Shown piece after piece: positions 8,381-16,672 of a DNA stretch of 64,000 nt. How positions within the stretch are numbered: position 1 is the stretch's first letter; each line of letters begins with the position of its first letter. Source of the DNA: Muribaculaceae bacterium Isolate-002 (NCI) (GTDB lineage: Bacteria > Bacteroidota > Bacteroidia > Bacteroidales > Muribaculaceae); contig SCEG01000001.1 of assembly GCA_004102805.1 (NCBI GenBank), forward strand, positions 62,001 to 126,000. The letters run 5' to 3'. Both the position numbers and the translations under genes were made by a program. The notes beneath the pieces are model-generated. The model worked only from the letters and a program-made list of their open reading frames with translations, was not told the DNA's origin and searched no databases.

Positions 8381-10912
8381 ATGGACCGACCTGTTTACAA
8401 CTATGACGAAGCCTTTAATGCGTCGCTCAAATATTTTGACGGCGACGAACTTGCCGCACGTGTGTGGGTGAGCAAGTATGCGTTGAAGGATTCGGCCAAC
8501 AATCTTTATGAGCTCACTCCCGACGACATGCACCGACGTCTTGCGGGAGAGATTGCACGGATAGAGGACAGATATCCCAACGCGATGAGTGCTGATGAAA
8601 TCTTCTCATATCTCAAGGATTTCAGATATATCGTGCCACAGGGCAGTCCGATGACCGGCATCGGCAATGACCTGCAGGTCGGTTCGCTCTCCAACTGCTT
8701 TGTAATCGGCCTTGACGGACAGCCCGACTCATACGGCGGCATCATACTTATCGACCAGGAGCAGGTGCAGCTTATGAAACGTCGCGGAGGCGTGGGGCAT
8801 GACCTGTCGCATCTGCGCCCGAAAGGTAGTCCGGTAAAGAACTCGGCGCTGACATCCACCGGACTGGTGCCCTTCATGGAGCGCTATTCCAACTCCACGC
8901 GCGAAGTGGCACAGGACGGACGCCGCGGCGCGCTGATGATGACCGTGTCGATCAAGCATCCCGATGCCGAGGCATTCATTGACGCAAAGATGACTCAGGG
9001 CAAAGTGACCGGCGCGAATGTGTCGGTGCGCATCGACGACGGGTTCATGCGTGCCGCGACCGAGGGCACGCCTTATATGCAGCAGTTTCCCGTCGACAGT
9101 CAGGAGCCTGTGTTCAGCAAGGAAATAAACGCGCAGGAGCTTTGGGGCAAGATTATACACAATGCATGGAAATCGGCCGAGCCCGGTGTGCTCTTCTGGG
9201 ATACCATAACGCGTGAATCGCTTCCCGACTGCTATGCCGATCTGGGATTTCGCACCATATCCACAAATCCGTGCGGCGAGATACCGCTGTGTCCCTACGA
9301 CTCGTGCCGCCTGCTGGCTGTAAATCTTTTCAGCTATGTGAAGTCGCCCTTTACCGCCGAGGCGCGTTTTGACTTCGAGCTGTTGCGCGAGCATGTCATC
9401 AAGGCGCAGCGCATCATGGACGATATCATCGACCTGGAGATGGAAAAGATTGACACGATACTTGAAAAAATCGATTCCGATCCCGAAAGCGAGGAAGTGA
9501 AGACCATAGAGCGCAATCTCTGGAAAAAGATACGCGCAAAGACACTTCTCGGCCGCCGCACAGGTCTCGGCACAACAGGCGAAGGCGATATGCTCGCCGC
9601 CCTTGGTTTGCGCTACGGGACACCCGAAGCGACAGATTTCTCTGAGAGCGTGCACAAGGCTATAGCCCTGGCAGCCTATCGCTCGTCGGTTGAGATGGCA
9701 AAGGAGCGCGGCGCGTTTGAGATATATGATTCGGCACGTGAGGAGGGCAATCCGATGATTGCTCGTCTGCGCGAGGCAGATCCCGCCCTCTACGATGACA
9801 TGAAGGCTAACGGACGCCGCAACATAGCGTGTCTGACAATAGCGCCTACCGGAACGACATCGCTGATGACGCGCACGACATCGGGCATCGAACCTGTGTT
9901 CATGCCTGTGTATAAGCGCCGCCGCAAGGTAAATCCGTCAGACGTTGACGCACGTATCGATTATGTCGATGACTCGGGTGACGCATTTGAGGAATATGTG
10001 GTGTATCATCCCCGTTTCGTCGACTGGATGAAAGCCAACGGGCTTCAGGTCAAGGATGATTACACGCAGGAGGAAATTGATGCGCTCGTGGCACAGTCGC
10101 CCTATTACAAAGCCACGGCCAACGATATCGACTGGGTGGAGAAAGTGAAGATGCAGGGCAAGGTGCAGAAGTGGGTCGACCACTCTATTTCCGTCACAAT
10201 CAATCTTCCGTCAGATGTCGACGAGGCGCTTGTCAACCGGTTGTATGTCGAGGCATGGAAGTCGGGCTGCAAGGGATGTACCGTCTATCGTGACGGCAGC
10301 CGTTCGGGAGTGCTCGTGCAGGTCGACAAGAAACCGAAGGCGGCTGAGGTGCAGCCCAAGACTGTTCCGCTTGTGCGACCGATAGAGCTTGAGGCCGATG
10401 TGGTGCGTTTCCAGAACAACAAGGAGAAGTGGATTGCATTCGTGGGGCTGAAAGACGGGCGTCCGTATGAGATTTTCACCGGTCTGGCCGATGACGACGA
10501 CGGTATATTCTGTCCGAAGTCAGTCAACCACGGCAAAATCATCAAGGCAGTCGACGAACACGGCGCTAAGCGCTATGACTTCCAGTTTGTCAACAAGCGC
10601 GGTCACAAGACCACAATCGAAGGGCTGTCTGACAAATTCAATCCCGAATACTGGAACTACGCCAAGCTCATATCCGGAGTTCTCCGCTACGGCATGCCGA
10701 TCGATCAGGTGCTTAAACTTGTGTCGGGACTCGAGCTCGACAGCCAGTCGATCAACACATGGAAGATGGGCGTGGAGCGTGCGCTCAAGAAGTATCTGCC
10801 CAACGGCACGCGTGCCAGCGGACAGACATGTCCCAACTGCGGTCAGGAGACACTGGTGTATCAGGAGGGATGTCTGATATGCACCAACTGCGGCACATCG
10901 AAATGCGGCTGA
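8381..10912 (+). CDS. nrdJ: Adenosylcobalamin-dependent ribonucleotide reductase (class II)
   Basis: A class II RNR that makes deoxyribonucleotides using a radical from adenosylcobalamin, working with or without oxygen. The 843-residue protein has the first active-site cysteine in 'LSNCFVIGLD' near residue 105, 'STNPCGEIPL' near 296 with the conserved Asn-x-Cys-x-Glu, and 'APTGTTSLM' typical of the barrel end. The C-terminus is a zinc ribbon: 'CPNCGQET' near 816 and 'CTNCG', as in the NrdJ_Z type, where it helps re-reduce the active site. The gene stands alone between a predicted promoter and a hairpin at 10980-11027. I see no cobalamin riboswitch or clear NrdR box in the 275 nt before it. 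Confidence 0.94.
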   Translation: MDRPVYNYDEAFNASLKYFDGDELAARVWVSKYALKDSANNLYELTPDDMHRRLAGEIARIEDRYPNAMSADEIFSYLKDFRYIVPQGSPMTGIGNDLQVGSLSNCFVIGLDGQPDSYGGIILIDQEQVQLMKRRGGVGHDLSHLRPKGSPVKNSALTSTGLVPFMERYSNSTREVAQDGRRGALMMTVSIKHPDAEAFIDAKMTQGKVTGANVSVRIDDGFMRAATEGTPYMQQFPVDSQEPVFSKEINAQELWGKIIHNAWKSAEPGVLFWDTITRESLPDCYADLGFRTISTNPCGEIPLCPYDSCRLLAVNLFSYVKSPFTAEARFDFELLREHVIKAQRIMDDIIDLEMEKIDTILEKIDSDPESEEVKTIERNLWKKIRAKTLLGRRTGLGTTGEGDMLAALGLRYGTPEATDFSESVHKAIALAAYRSSVEMAKERGAFEIYDSAREEGNPMIARLREADPALYDDMKANGRRNIACLTIAPTGTTSLMTRTTSGIEPVFMPVYKRRRKVNPSDVDARIDYVDDSGDAFEEYVVYHPRFVDWMKANGLQVKDDYTQEEIDALVAQSPYYKATANDIDWVEKVKMQGKVQKWVDHSISVTINLPSDVDEALVNRLYVEAWKSGCKGCTVYRDGSRSGVLVQVDKKPKAAEVQPKTVPLVRPIELEADVVRFQNNKEKWIAFVGLKDGRPYEIFTGLADDDDGIFCPKSVNHGKIIKAVDEHGAKRYDFQFVNKRGHKTTIEGLSDKFNPEYWNYAKLISGVLRYGMPIDQVLKLVSGLELDSQSINTWKMGVERALKKYLPNGTRASGQTCPNCGQETLVYQEGCLICTNCGTSKCG

Positions 10913-10979
10913 CAGCAGCAATATGACAGTTGTAACGGTCAAAAAACTGTTTTAAAGCATAAAAAGATAAGATAAAGTC

Positions 10980-11027
10980 ATGCAGGACCCGATTTTTTGA
11001 AAAATTTTCAAAAAATCGGGTCTGCAT
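10980..11027. terminator. Long AT-rich hairpin after nrdJ
   Basis: Left arm 10980-11003 and right arm 11005-11027 pair over 6 bp, a bulged G at 10986, then 17 bp (GACCCG-type base, A/T-rich top). Its most likely role is termination of nrdJ. The right-hand foot (11024-11029) can instead pair with 11037-11042 (GCATGT/ACATGC), so two exclusive folds exist. Confidence 0.6.
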
Positions 11028-11210
11028 GTCAAAAAAACATGCTATATTTAAGCCTTGAAAACCTGATTTCGCAACATCGCTGTTTTTTGCCGCGCGTGTC
11101 GGCACAATAAATGTAGCCCGAGGGATAGGACGAGCGTCGGTGATTTGTGTGATTATATCAATCTGATAATTATTAAAATCAATCATAATAACAATAACTT
11201 CTCATCATCT

Positions 11211-13889
11211 ATGAAGCTAACCTTTAATATTGACTATCGCACCAACTGGGGCGAGGCTGTCTACATCACAGCGCCACTTGCAGAGACCGGCGCCGGCGAC
11301 TATGGCAAGGCTGTCAAGATGCGTCTTATCGGCGACGGCACATGGCAGGCCGTTGTCGAGCTTCCTGACAACACTCCGGATTTTGTGTACCGCTACTTCG
11401 TCCGTCATGAGAACGGATATGTTAAGAACGAGTGGGGACACGGGCACAGATTTCACCGCGGCCGCAGCTCAAAGGCCTACGAAATATATGACCGCTGGCA
11501 GGATCAGCCGTGGGACAAACCGTTCTATTCGACTGTATTCACAGAGTGTGTCAACGGCCGCAAAGAGCGCGACGAGCAGCTTTCGGTGAAAAACGGCATA
11601 CTCAATCTTTCGGTGGCCGCTCCGATGGTGGCTCCGGGTCAGGTGCTTGCGATATGCGGCGAGTGCGAGGCTCTGGGCGAATGGGATCCGACAAAGGCCG
11701 TGCGCATGAACGACGCCAATTTCCCTGAATGGAGCGTTAACCTCGAGTTCAAGAACCTTCCGGAGATATTTGACTACAAGTTCCTTATCCTTGACAAGGC
11801 TTCAGGCGAAGTAGTCGCATGGGAAGGTTGCGACAACCGCACGATGGCGATACGTCCGGCACAGAAGAACGAAGTGCTCGTGGTGGGCGGTCTGCGTTTT
11901 GTCAATCCGCTGTCGCCCTGGCGTGGAGCCGGAGTGGCTATACCGGTATTCTCGGTGCGCTCTGACGACGACTTCGGTGTGGGTGACTTCATCGACCTTA
12001 AGAAGATGGTTGACTGGGCAGCGTCGACAGGCCAGCGTTTCCTCCAGATACTTCCCATCAACGATACGACCATGACCCATACGTGGACTGACTCGTATCC
12101 GTATAACGCCAATTCGACATTCGCACTCCATCCGATGTATCTGCGTCTTAGCGAACTCGGCACCCTCAATGACCCCGAGCGTCAGGCTTATTACGACAAT
12201 CTCGGCCGAGAGCTAAATGCTCTGAAAGAGATTGACTACGAGCGTGTCAATGAAGGCAAGCTCGCATTCACCCGCGAGATCTTCGCCCAGGAAGGAGAGA
12301 AAGTCGTTGCTTCGGATGAATTCAAGGCATTTGTCGAGAAGAATGCAGGCTGGCTTACACCGTATGCCGCGTTCTGTGTGCTCCGCGATAAGAACGGCAC
12401 TCCCGAGTTCGACAAATGGGGTGAGTATGCAGTGTATGACGAGGAAAAAATCAGCAAGTTTGTAGCTGACAATGCCGCCGACATCAACTTCGTATATTAT
12501 CAGCAATTTAATCTTGACAAGCAGATGCGCCATGTGCGTGACTACGCTCATGCCAACGGCGTGGCTATAAAGGGTGACATACCTATCGGCATCTCTCGCA
12601 CGAGCGTCGACGCATGGATTTCACCCCGATTGTTCAACCTCGACTGCCAGGCAGGCGCGCCGCCGGATGATTTCTCGGTGCTCGGCCAGAACTGGGGCTT
12701 CCCCACCTACAACTGGGAGGAGATGAACAAGGACGGCTTCGCCTGGTGGAAGCAGCGTTTCAGCAAGATGTCGGAATATTTCGACGCCTACCGTATTGAC
12801 CACGTGCTCGGTTTCTTCCGTATATGGCAGATACCGATGGACGCCATACACGGTCTGCTCGGAGTGTTCAATCCTGCGCTTCCTTACACGCCTGACGAGC
12901 TCCGCAACAATTACGATTTCTGGATTGATGTTGACCTGCAGTCGACTCCGTTTATCATGGATTATTTCCTCGGAGATTTCTTCGGCGAGCATGTCGCCGA
13001 GGTCAAGGAGCGTTTCCTCAACGATGCCGGTTACGGAAGATATAAGCTTAAGGCTGAGTTTGACACCCAGCGCAAGGTGGCCGATTATTTTGCCACTCAG
13101 GAGAAGAGCGAGCACAACGACCGTATATGCAACGGGCTTCTTGGTCTGATCGATCAGGTGCTCTTTGTTGAGGATCCGTATGAAAAGGGTAAATATCATC
13201 CCCGCATCTCTGCTCAGTATACCTATACCTACCGTGCGCTCAACGACTATGAACGCTGGTGTTTCGACCGTCTCTACAACGATTTCTACTATCACCGTCA
13301 CAATGACTTCTGGTATGGAAAGGCGATGTGGAAACTGCCTCCGCTTATCGAGGCCACGGATATGCTTACCTGTGCCGAGGATCTCGGCATGATACCCGAC
13401 TGTGTGCCTGCTGTGATGAGCGCGCTTGAGATACTTTCGCTCGAGATACAGCGCATGCCCAAAGATCCGCGCACGGAGTTCGGCAACACATGGAGCTATC
13501 CCTATTATTCGGTATGCACGACATCGACCCACGACATGGGCGGCATACGCCAGTGGTGGGAAGAGAACCGTGACAAGACTCAGCATTTCTACAACAGTGT
13601 GCTCCACGATGGTGGTGCTGCTCCGCAGTTTGCCGAGCCGTGGATATGCGAGAAAATCGTCGACCTGCACCTTAAGTCGCCCTCGATGCTGTGTATATTG
13701 CCGCTTCAGGACTGGCTTTCCATGGACGGCGAGTTGCGTCGTGTCAATCCGCTTGAAGAGCAGATCAATGTGCCGGCCAATCCGCGTCACTACTGGCGTT
13801 ACCGCATGCACATCACGGTAGACCAGCTTCTTGCTCAGGATCTGTTTAACCGTCGTCTTGCGGATATGATTCACGAGACCGGCCGCTGA
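11211..13889 (+). CDS. 4-alpha-glucanotransferase with two N-terminal CBM20 domains (DPE2-like)
   Basis: A GH77 amylomaltase that transfers alpha-1,4-glucan segments, releasing glucose from maltose or malto-oligosaccharides. From ATG 11211 it has 892 residues. Two starch-binding CBM20-like domains come first (about 1-90 and 120-220, the second with 'GECEALGEWDPTKAV'). The catalytic part shows 'NSTFALHP', 'IKGDIPIGI', nucleophile Asp in 'DAYRIDHVLGFFRIW', acid/base Glu in 'CAEDLGMIP', and Asp in 'STHDMGG'. About 140 residues separate nucleophile and acid/base regions, the insertion known from plant cytosolic DPE2. No signal peptide, so cytoplasmic, probably acting on maltose or glycogen. A terminator follows at 13914. 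Confidence 0.93.
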   Translation: MKLTFNIDYRTNWGEAVYITAPLAETGAGDYGKAVKMRLIGDGTWQAVVELPDNTPDFVYRYFVRHENGYVKNEWGHGHRFHRGRSSKAYEIYDRWQDQPWDKPFYSTVFTECVNGRKERDEQLSVKNGILNLSVAAPMVAPGQVLAICGECEALGEWDPTKAVRMNDANFPEWSVNLEFKNLPEIFDYKFLILDKASGEVVAWEGCDNRTMAIRPAQKNEVLVVGGLRFVNPLSPWRGAGVAIPVFSVRSDDDFGVGDFIDLKKMVDWAASTGQRFLQILPINDTTMTHTWTDSYPYNANSTFALHPMYLRLSELGTLNDPERQAYYDNLGRELNALKEIDYERVNEGKLAFTREIFAQEGEKVVASDEFKAFVEKNAGWLTPYAAFCVLRDKNGTPEFDKWGEYAVYDEEKISKFVADNAADINFVYYQQFNLDKQMRHVRDYAHANGVAIKGDIPIGISRTSVDAWISPRLFNLDCQAGAPPDDFSVLGQNWGFPTYNWEEMNKDGFAWWKQRFSKMSEYFDAYRIDHVLGFFRIWQIPMDAIHGLLGVFNPALPYTPDELRNNYDFWIDVDLQSTPFIMDYFLGDFFGEHVAEVKERFLNDAGYGRYKLKAEFDTQRKVADYFATQEKSEHNDRICNGLLGLIDQVLFVEDPYEKGKYHPRISAQYTYTYRALNDYERWCFDRLYNDFYYHRHNDFWYGKAMWKLPPLIEATDMLTCAEDLGMIPDCVPAVMSALEILSLEIQRMPKDPRTEFGNTWSYPYYSVCTTSTHDMGGIRQWWEENRDKTQHFYNSVLHDGGAAPQFAEPWICEKIVDLHLKSPSMLCILPLQDWLSMDGELRRVNPLEEQINVPANPRHYWRYRMHITVDQLLAQDLFNRRLADMIHETGR

Positions 13890-13913
13890 TTGTCAGTCAA
13901 GCATCAGATATTT

Positions 13914-13949
13914 CGCCCGGAGGAATTCGTTTCCTTCGGGCGTTTTTTT
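13914..13949 (+). terminator. Rho-independent terminator of the glucanotransferase gene
   Basis: A 12-bp stem, CGCCCG(g)AGGAA paired with TTCCT(t)CGGGCG with one G-T wobble, is followed directly by seven T (13943-13949). Confidence 0.88.
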
Positions 13950-14050
13950 CAGGATGTTGATATTGCCCAAACTTTCTTAAAAGAGGTGAAGATGCATATC
14001 TATCTCAAGTGTCTGTTTGTTATCTATTAAATAGATAATGATAAGCAGTT

Positions 14051-14560
14051 ATGAGAAACACATTGTTGCTGATATTGATATTTGGAGTCATCGCATTATT
14101 CGGCTCCAGAATGATTGGTGTAGACTCGCAGCCGGAAAGAGGCCAGCTGGCACCGGATTTTTCGGTGGCGCGCAATGACACCACTGTAAGTCTGCATGAT
14201 CTGAGAGGAAAGTATGTGCTGTTGGATTTCTGGTCGTCAGCCGATGCCAACTCGCGTCTGAAATCAAATGAATACAATACGTTGCCGATTACAGATACAG
14301 GTCGACTGCGGCGGCTTTCGGTCAATTTCGACCGTAGCGAAGAGTTATTCAATGAAATTGTCAACCGCGACCATCTGCACCCCGATGAGCAGTATTTCGC
14401 AGGGCAGAGTGATCTTGACAAACTTATTCAGGATTATGGTGTGACGCAGGGTTACAATTCATATCTGATTGACCCGCAAGGCAAGATTATTGCGATAAAT
14501 CCGGACAACAATTATCTGTCGCAATATTTCAAGATGCGTCCGGCTCTGTCATATAAGTGA
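14051..14560 (+). CDS. Thioredoxin-fold (TlpA-like) protein lacking the CxxC motif
   Basis: A 169-residue protein with an N-terminal membrane or signal segment (about 4-20) and a thioredoxin/AhpC-TSA-like domain: 'GQLAPDFSV' and 'LHDLRGKYVLLDFWSS' are the usual lead-in to the redox centre. At the point where TlpA/ResA proteins have Trp-Cys-x-x-Cys it reads 'FWSSADANSRLK', and the protein has no cysteine at all. The cis-proline loop is also altered ('GYNSYLIDPQGKI', Asn where Pro is expected). It therefore cannot be a classical disulphide oxidoreductase. A structural, chaperone or binding role is inference. It stands alone between two terminators. Confidence 0.75.
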   Translation: MRNTLLLILIFGVIALFGSRMIGVDSQPERGQLAPDFSVARNDTTVSLHDLRGKYVLLDFWSSADANSRLKSNEYNTLPITDTGRLRRLSVNFDRSEELFNEIVNRDHLHPDEQYFAGQSDLDKLIQDYGVTQGYNSYLIDPQGKIIAINPDNNYLSQYFKMRPALSYK

Positions 14561-14579
14561 ACCGGAAGGTAAGGTCGCT

Positions 14580-14648
14580 AAAAGTCGTTAAGGCCACTAA
14601 AGTCTTTGATTGGGGACGTTAATGACTTTAGTGACCTTAGTGGCTTTT
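14580..14648. terminator. Bidirectional terminator between convergent genes
   Basis: Arms 14580-14604 and 14624-14648 pair with a 10-bp inner block (CACTAAAGTC/GACTTTAGTG), TAAGG/CCTTA and AAAAG/CTTTT, separated by small mismatches, around a 19-nt loop. T-rich feet lie on both strands. Confidence 0.78.
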
Positions 14649-14664
14649 ATAATCCGGGTGGGGA

Positions 14665-15573
14665 TTAGCTGAAAAGGGGGGTGGGGTATTCGCCTGATGC
14701 ATGGAGCGCGGCGAATTTTTCCACTACACCGGGACGGTCAGCTGCGTATGTTACGCCAAACCAGCGGGAGTCAGTGTCAAGAACTTTGACCGTAGCCTCG
14801 CCTGAGTTGATGAGCGTGTCGATGCAGAGGGGGATGAAAAATTCGGCTTTGGGTGTGTCGATGTCCTTGTCGAGGAATTTTTTGAATTCGCGGTCGGAGT
14901 AATCGAAGTAGTCGGGAGTGAAGCCCCAGAGGTTCATTGACACGGGAGTGTTGGGCTCGAGGGTCTGCTCCACGCCGTTTTCATCAGTGAACACGATGTT
15001 GTGGTCATTGTCGTAGGATATTGCAGTGCGCTCTACGACAGAGGTGAGGAGACCGGCATCGCTTGTTGAGCATACGCCGCGTGCCACTGAGCCGTTTTCG
15101 GTCATTGTGTTGCCTACGCGGAAGCCGACCATACAGTAGTCGCCTTTGCGGTCGCGCGGACGCATGAGTTCTTTTGCTATTACGGCGAAAGCGTCACGGC
15201 CGTAGAAGTCGTCGGCATTGATTACGGCGAACGGCTCGTTGATTACCTCCTTGCCCATGAGCACGGCGTGGTTGGTGCCCCAGGGTTTGGTGCGGTCGGC
15301 GGGGCAGGTGTATCCTTCGGGAAGTTTGTCGATTGACTGGAACACCACTTCCACCGGTACGTGTCCTTCATATTTGGCGAGGACTTTTTCACGGAAATCC
15401 TGCTCGAAGTCTTTGCGGATTACGAAAACTATTTTTCCGAAGCCGGCGCGTATGGCGTCGTAGATAGAATAGTCCATGATTGTTTCACCGTTGGGACCGA
15501 GGGGATCGAGCTGTTTGAGGCCGCCGTAACGGCTGCCCATGCCTGCTGCAAGTACAAATAACGTGGGTTTCAT
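14665..15573 (-). CDS. Sugar nucleotidyltransferase family protein
   Basis: A 302-residue NTP_transferase-fold protein with the nucleotide-binding start 'LAAGMGSRYGGLKQLDPLG' and 'VINADDFYGRDAF', which supplies the metal-binding Asp. These enzymes join a sugar-1-phosphate to an NTP. It is the last gene of the galK-galM group, 34 nt after galM, so a role in activating galactose- or glucose-1-phosphate is a reasonable inference; no GalT-type uridylyltransferase is present in the window. Substrate and nucleotide are not determined by what I can see. A shared terminator follows at 14580-14648. Confidence 0.78.
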   Translation of the reverse strand: MKPTLFVLAAGMGSRYGGLKQLDPLGPNGETIMDYSIYDAIRAGFGKIVFVIRKDFEQDFREKVLAKYEGHVPVEVVFQSIDKLPEGYTCPADRTKPWGTNHAVLMGKEVINEPFAVINADDFYGRDAFAVIAKELMRPRDRKGDYCMVGFRVGNTMTENGSVARGVCSTSDAGLLTSVVERTAISYDNDHNIVFTDENGVEQTLEPNTPVSMNLWGFTPDYFDYSDREFKKFLDKDIDTPKAEFFIPLCIDTLINSGEATVKVLDTDSRWFGVTYAADRPGVVEKFAALHASGEYPTPLFS

Positions 15574-15607
15574 TTTCTGTAATTATGATAGTTGTTAGAA
15601 TGTTAAA

Positions 15608-16648
15608 TCAAAATCCGAAGCTATAGATAATAGTCTGCCTGTAGGTTTCGCCGGGAGTCAGAAGCTGCGACGGGAACGCGGGCTGATTAGGTGCGTCGGG
15701 AAATCCCTGGCACTCGATGGCCACGAGGTCGTAGTCGTGATATTCGACGCCGCCTTTGCCTTTGGGCGAGCCTGTCAGCCAGTTGCCGGTGTAAACCTGT
15801 GCGCCGGGTTGAGTCGACGATATTGTGAGCGTGCGACCGCTCACGGGGTCAGTGAGGGTGGCTACTTCCGAGAGGCGACCTTTTTCCCATCCGTCGACTA
15901 CGTAGCAGTGGTCATAGCCTTTGCCTATCTTGAGCGCCTCGAAGTCCTCGTTGATATCGCGTCCGATGGCTTTTGGTGATGTGAAGTCCATCGGCGTGCC
16001 GGCTACGGGGTCGATGTTGCCGAGCGGGGCTTCCGACGGGTCGGTTGGAAGATAGCGCGAGCAGTTCAGGCGAAGGTGGTGGTTGAGCACGCTTCCTGCG
16101 TCGTGGCCGCTGAGGTTGAAGTAGGCGTGGTTGGTGAGATTGACAAATGTGGGAGCGTCGGTGACGGCTTTATAGCTGATAGTGAGCTGATTGTTGTCGT
16201 CCCATGTGTATGTCACTGTTGCTTTGAGCCGGCCGGGGTAGCCCATTTCGCCGTCGGGGCTGACGCGGGTGAACACTACGCTGTCGCCGACAATACTGCT
16301 GTCCCAGATTTTGTTCTGGAAGCCTTCGGGGCCGCCGTGCAGGTGGTTGGGGCCGTTGTTGACCGGCAGGCTGTATTCCTTTCCTTCGACAGTGATGCGG
16401 CCGTGCTTGATTCGGTTGGCATAGCGTCCGGGAGTCTTGCCGGAGCAGGGGCCGTCGTTGTCATAATCGCATGGGTTTTCGTAGCCGAGAATTACGTCGG
16501 CCATCTTGCCGTTTTTGTCAGGAACAATGATTTTGTTGATGCCTGCTCCGAGAGATGAGAGCACTACCTGTGCGCCCGAGCTGTTGGTTAAAGTATAGAG
16601 TGTAATGTCACCTTTGGGTGACATTACACTCTCTTTTGAGATATTCAT
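15608..16648 (-). CDS. galM: Aldose 1-epimerase (galactose mutarotase)
   Basis: GalM interconverts alpha and beta anomers of galactose so that galactokinase receives the alpha form. The 346-residue protein shows 'GKTPGRYANRI', 'NNGPNHLHGG', 'TNHAYFNLSG' with the catalytic His, and 'VAIECQGFPDAPN' with the catalytic Glu, all as expected. There is no signal peptide. It lies 24 nt after galK. A perfect 16-bp inverted repeat sits inside codons 6 to 17 (16597-16632), close enough to the start codon to affect translation; Met9 lies inside it and is a less likely alternative start. Confidence 0.92.
   Translation of the reverse strand: MNISKESVMSPKGDITLYTLTNSSGAQVVLSSLGAGINKIIVPDKNGKMADVILGYENPCDYDNDGPCSGKTPGRYANRIKHGRITVEGKEYSLPVNNGPNHLHGGPEGFQNKIWDSSIVGDSVVFTRVSPDGEMGYPGRLKATVTYTWDDNNQLTISYKAVTDAPTFVNLTNHAYFNLSGHDAGSVLNHHLRLNCSRYLPTDPSEAPLGNIDPVAGTPMDFTSPKAIGRDINEDFEALKIGKGYDHCYVVDGWEKGRLSEVATLTDPVSGRTLTISSTQPGAQVYTGNWLTGSPKGKGGVEYHDYDLVAIECQGFPDAPNQPAFPSQLLTPGETYRQTIIYSFGF
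16597..16632. repeat. Perfect 16-bp inverted repeat inside the 5' end of galM
   Basis: Arms 16597-16612 and 16617-16632 are exact complements with a 4-nt loop. It begins 16 nt after the galM start codon in the direction of translation and is 15 nt from the galK-galM junction side. No T-run follows on the coding strand, so it is not a standard terminator. Confidence 0.85.
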
Positions 16649-16672
16649 ACTGAACAGTTTCTTATTTGTTGC

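Noticed and set aside
12621..13874. 417-codon minus-strand open frame opposite the glucanotransferase gene
   Set aside because: It is a shadow: the plus-strand frame carries all GH77 motifs across the same bases, while the minus frame has no recognisable domain.
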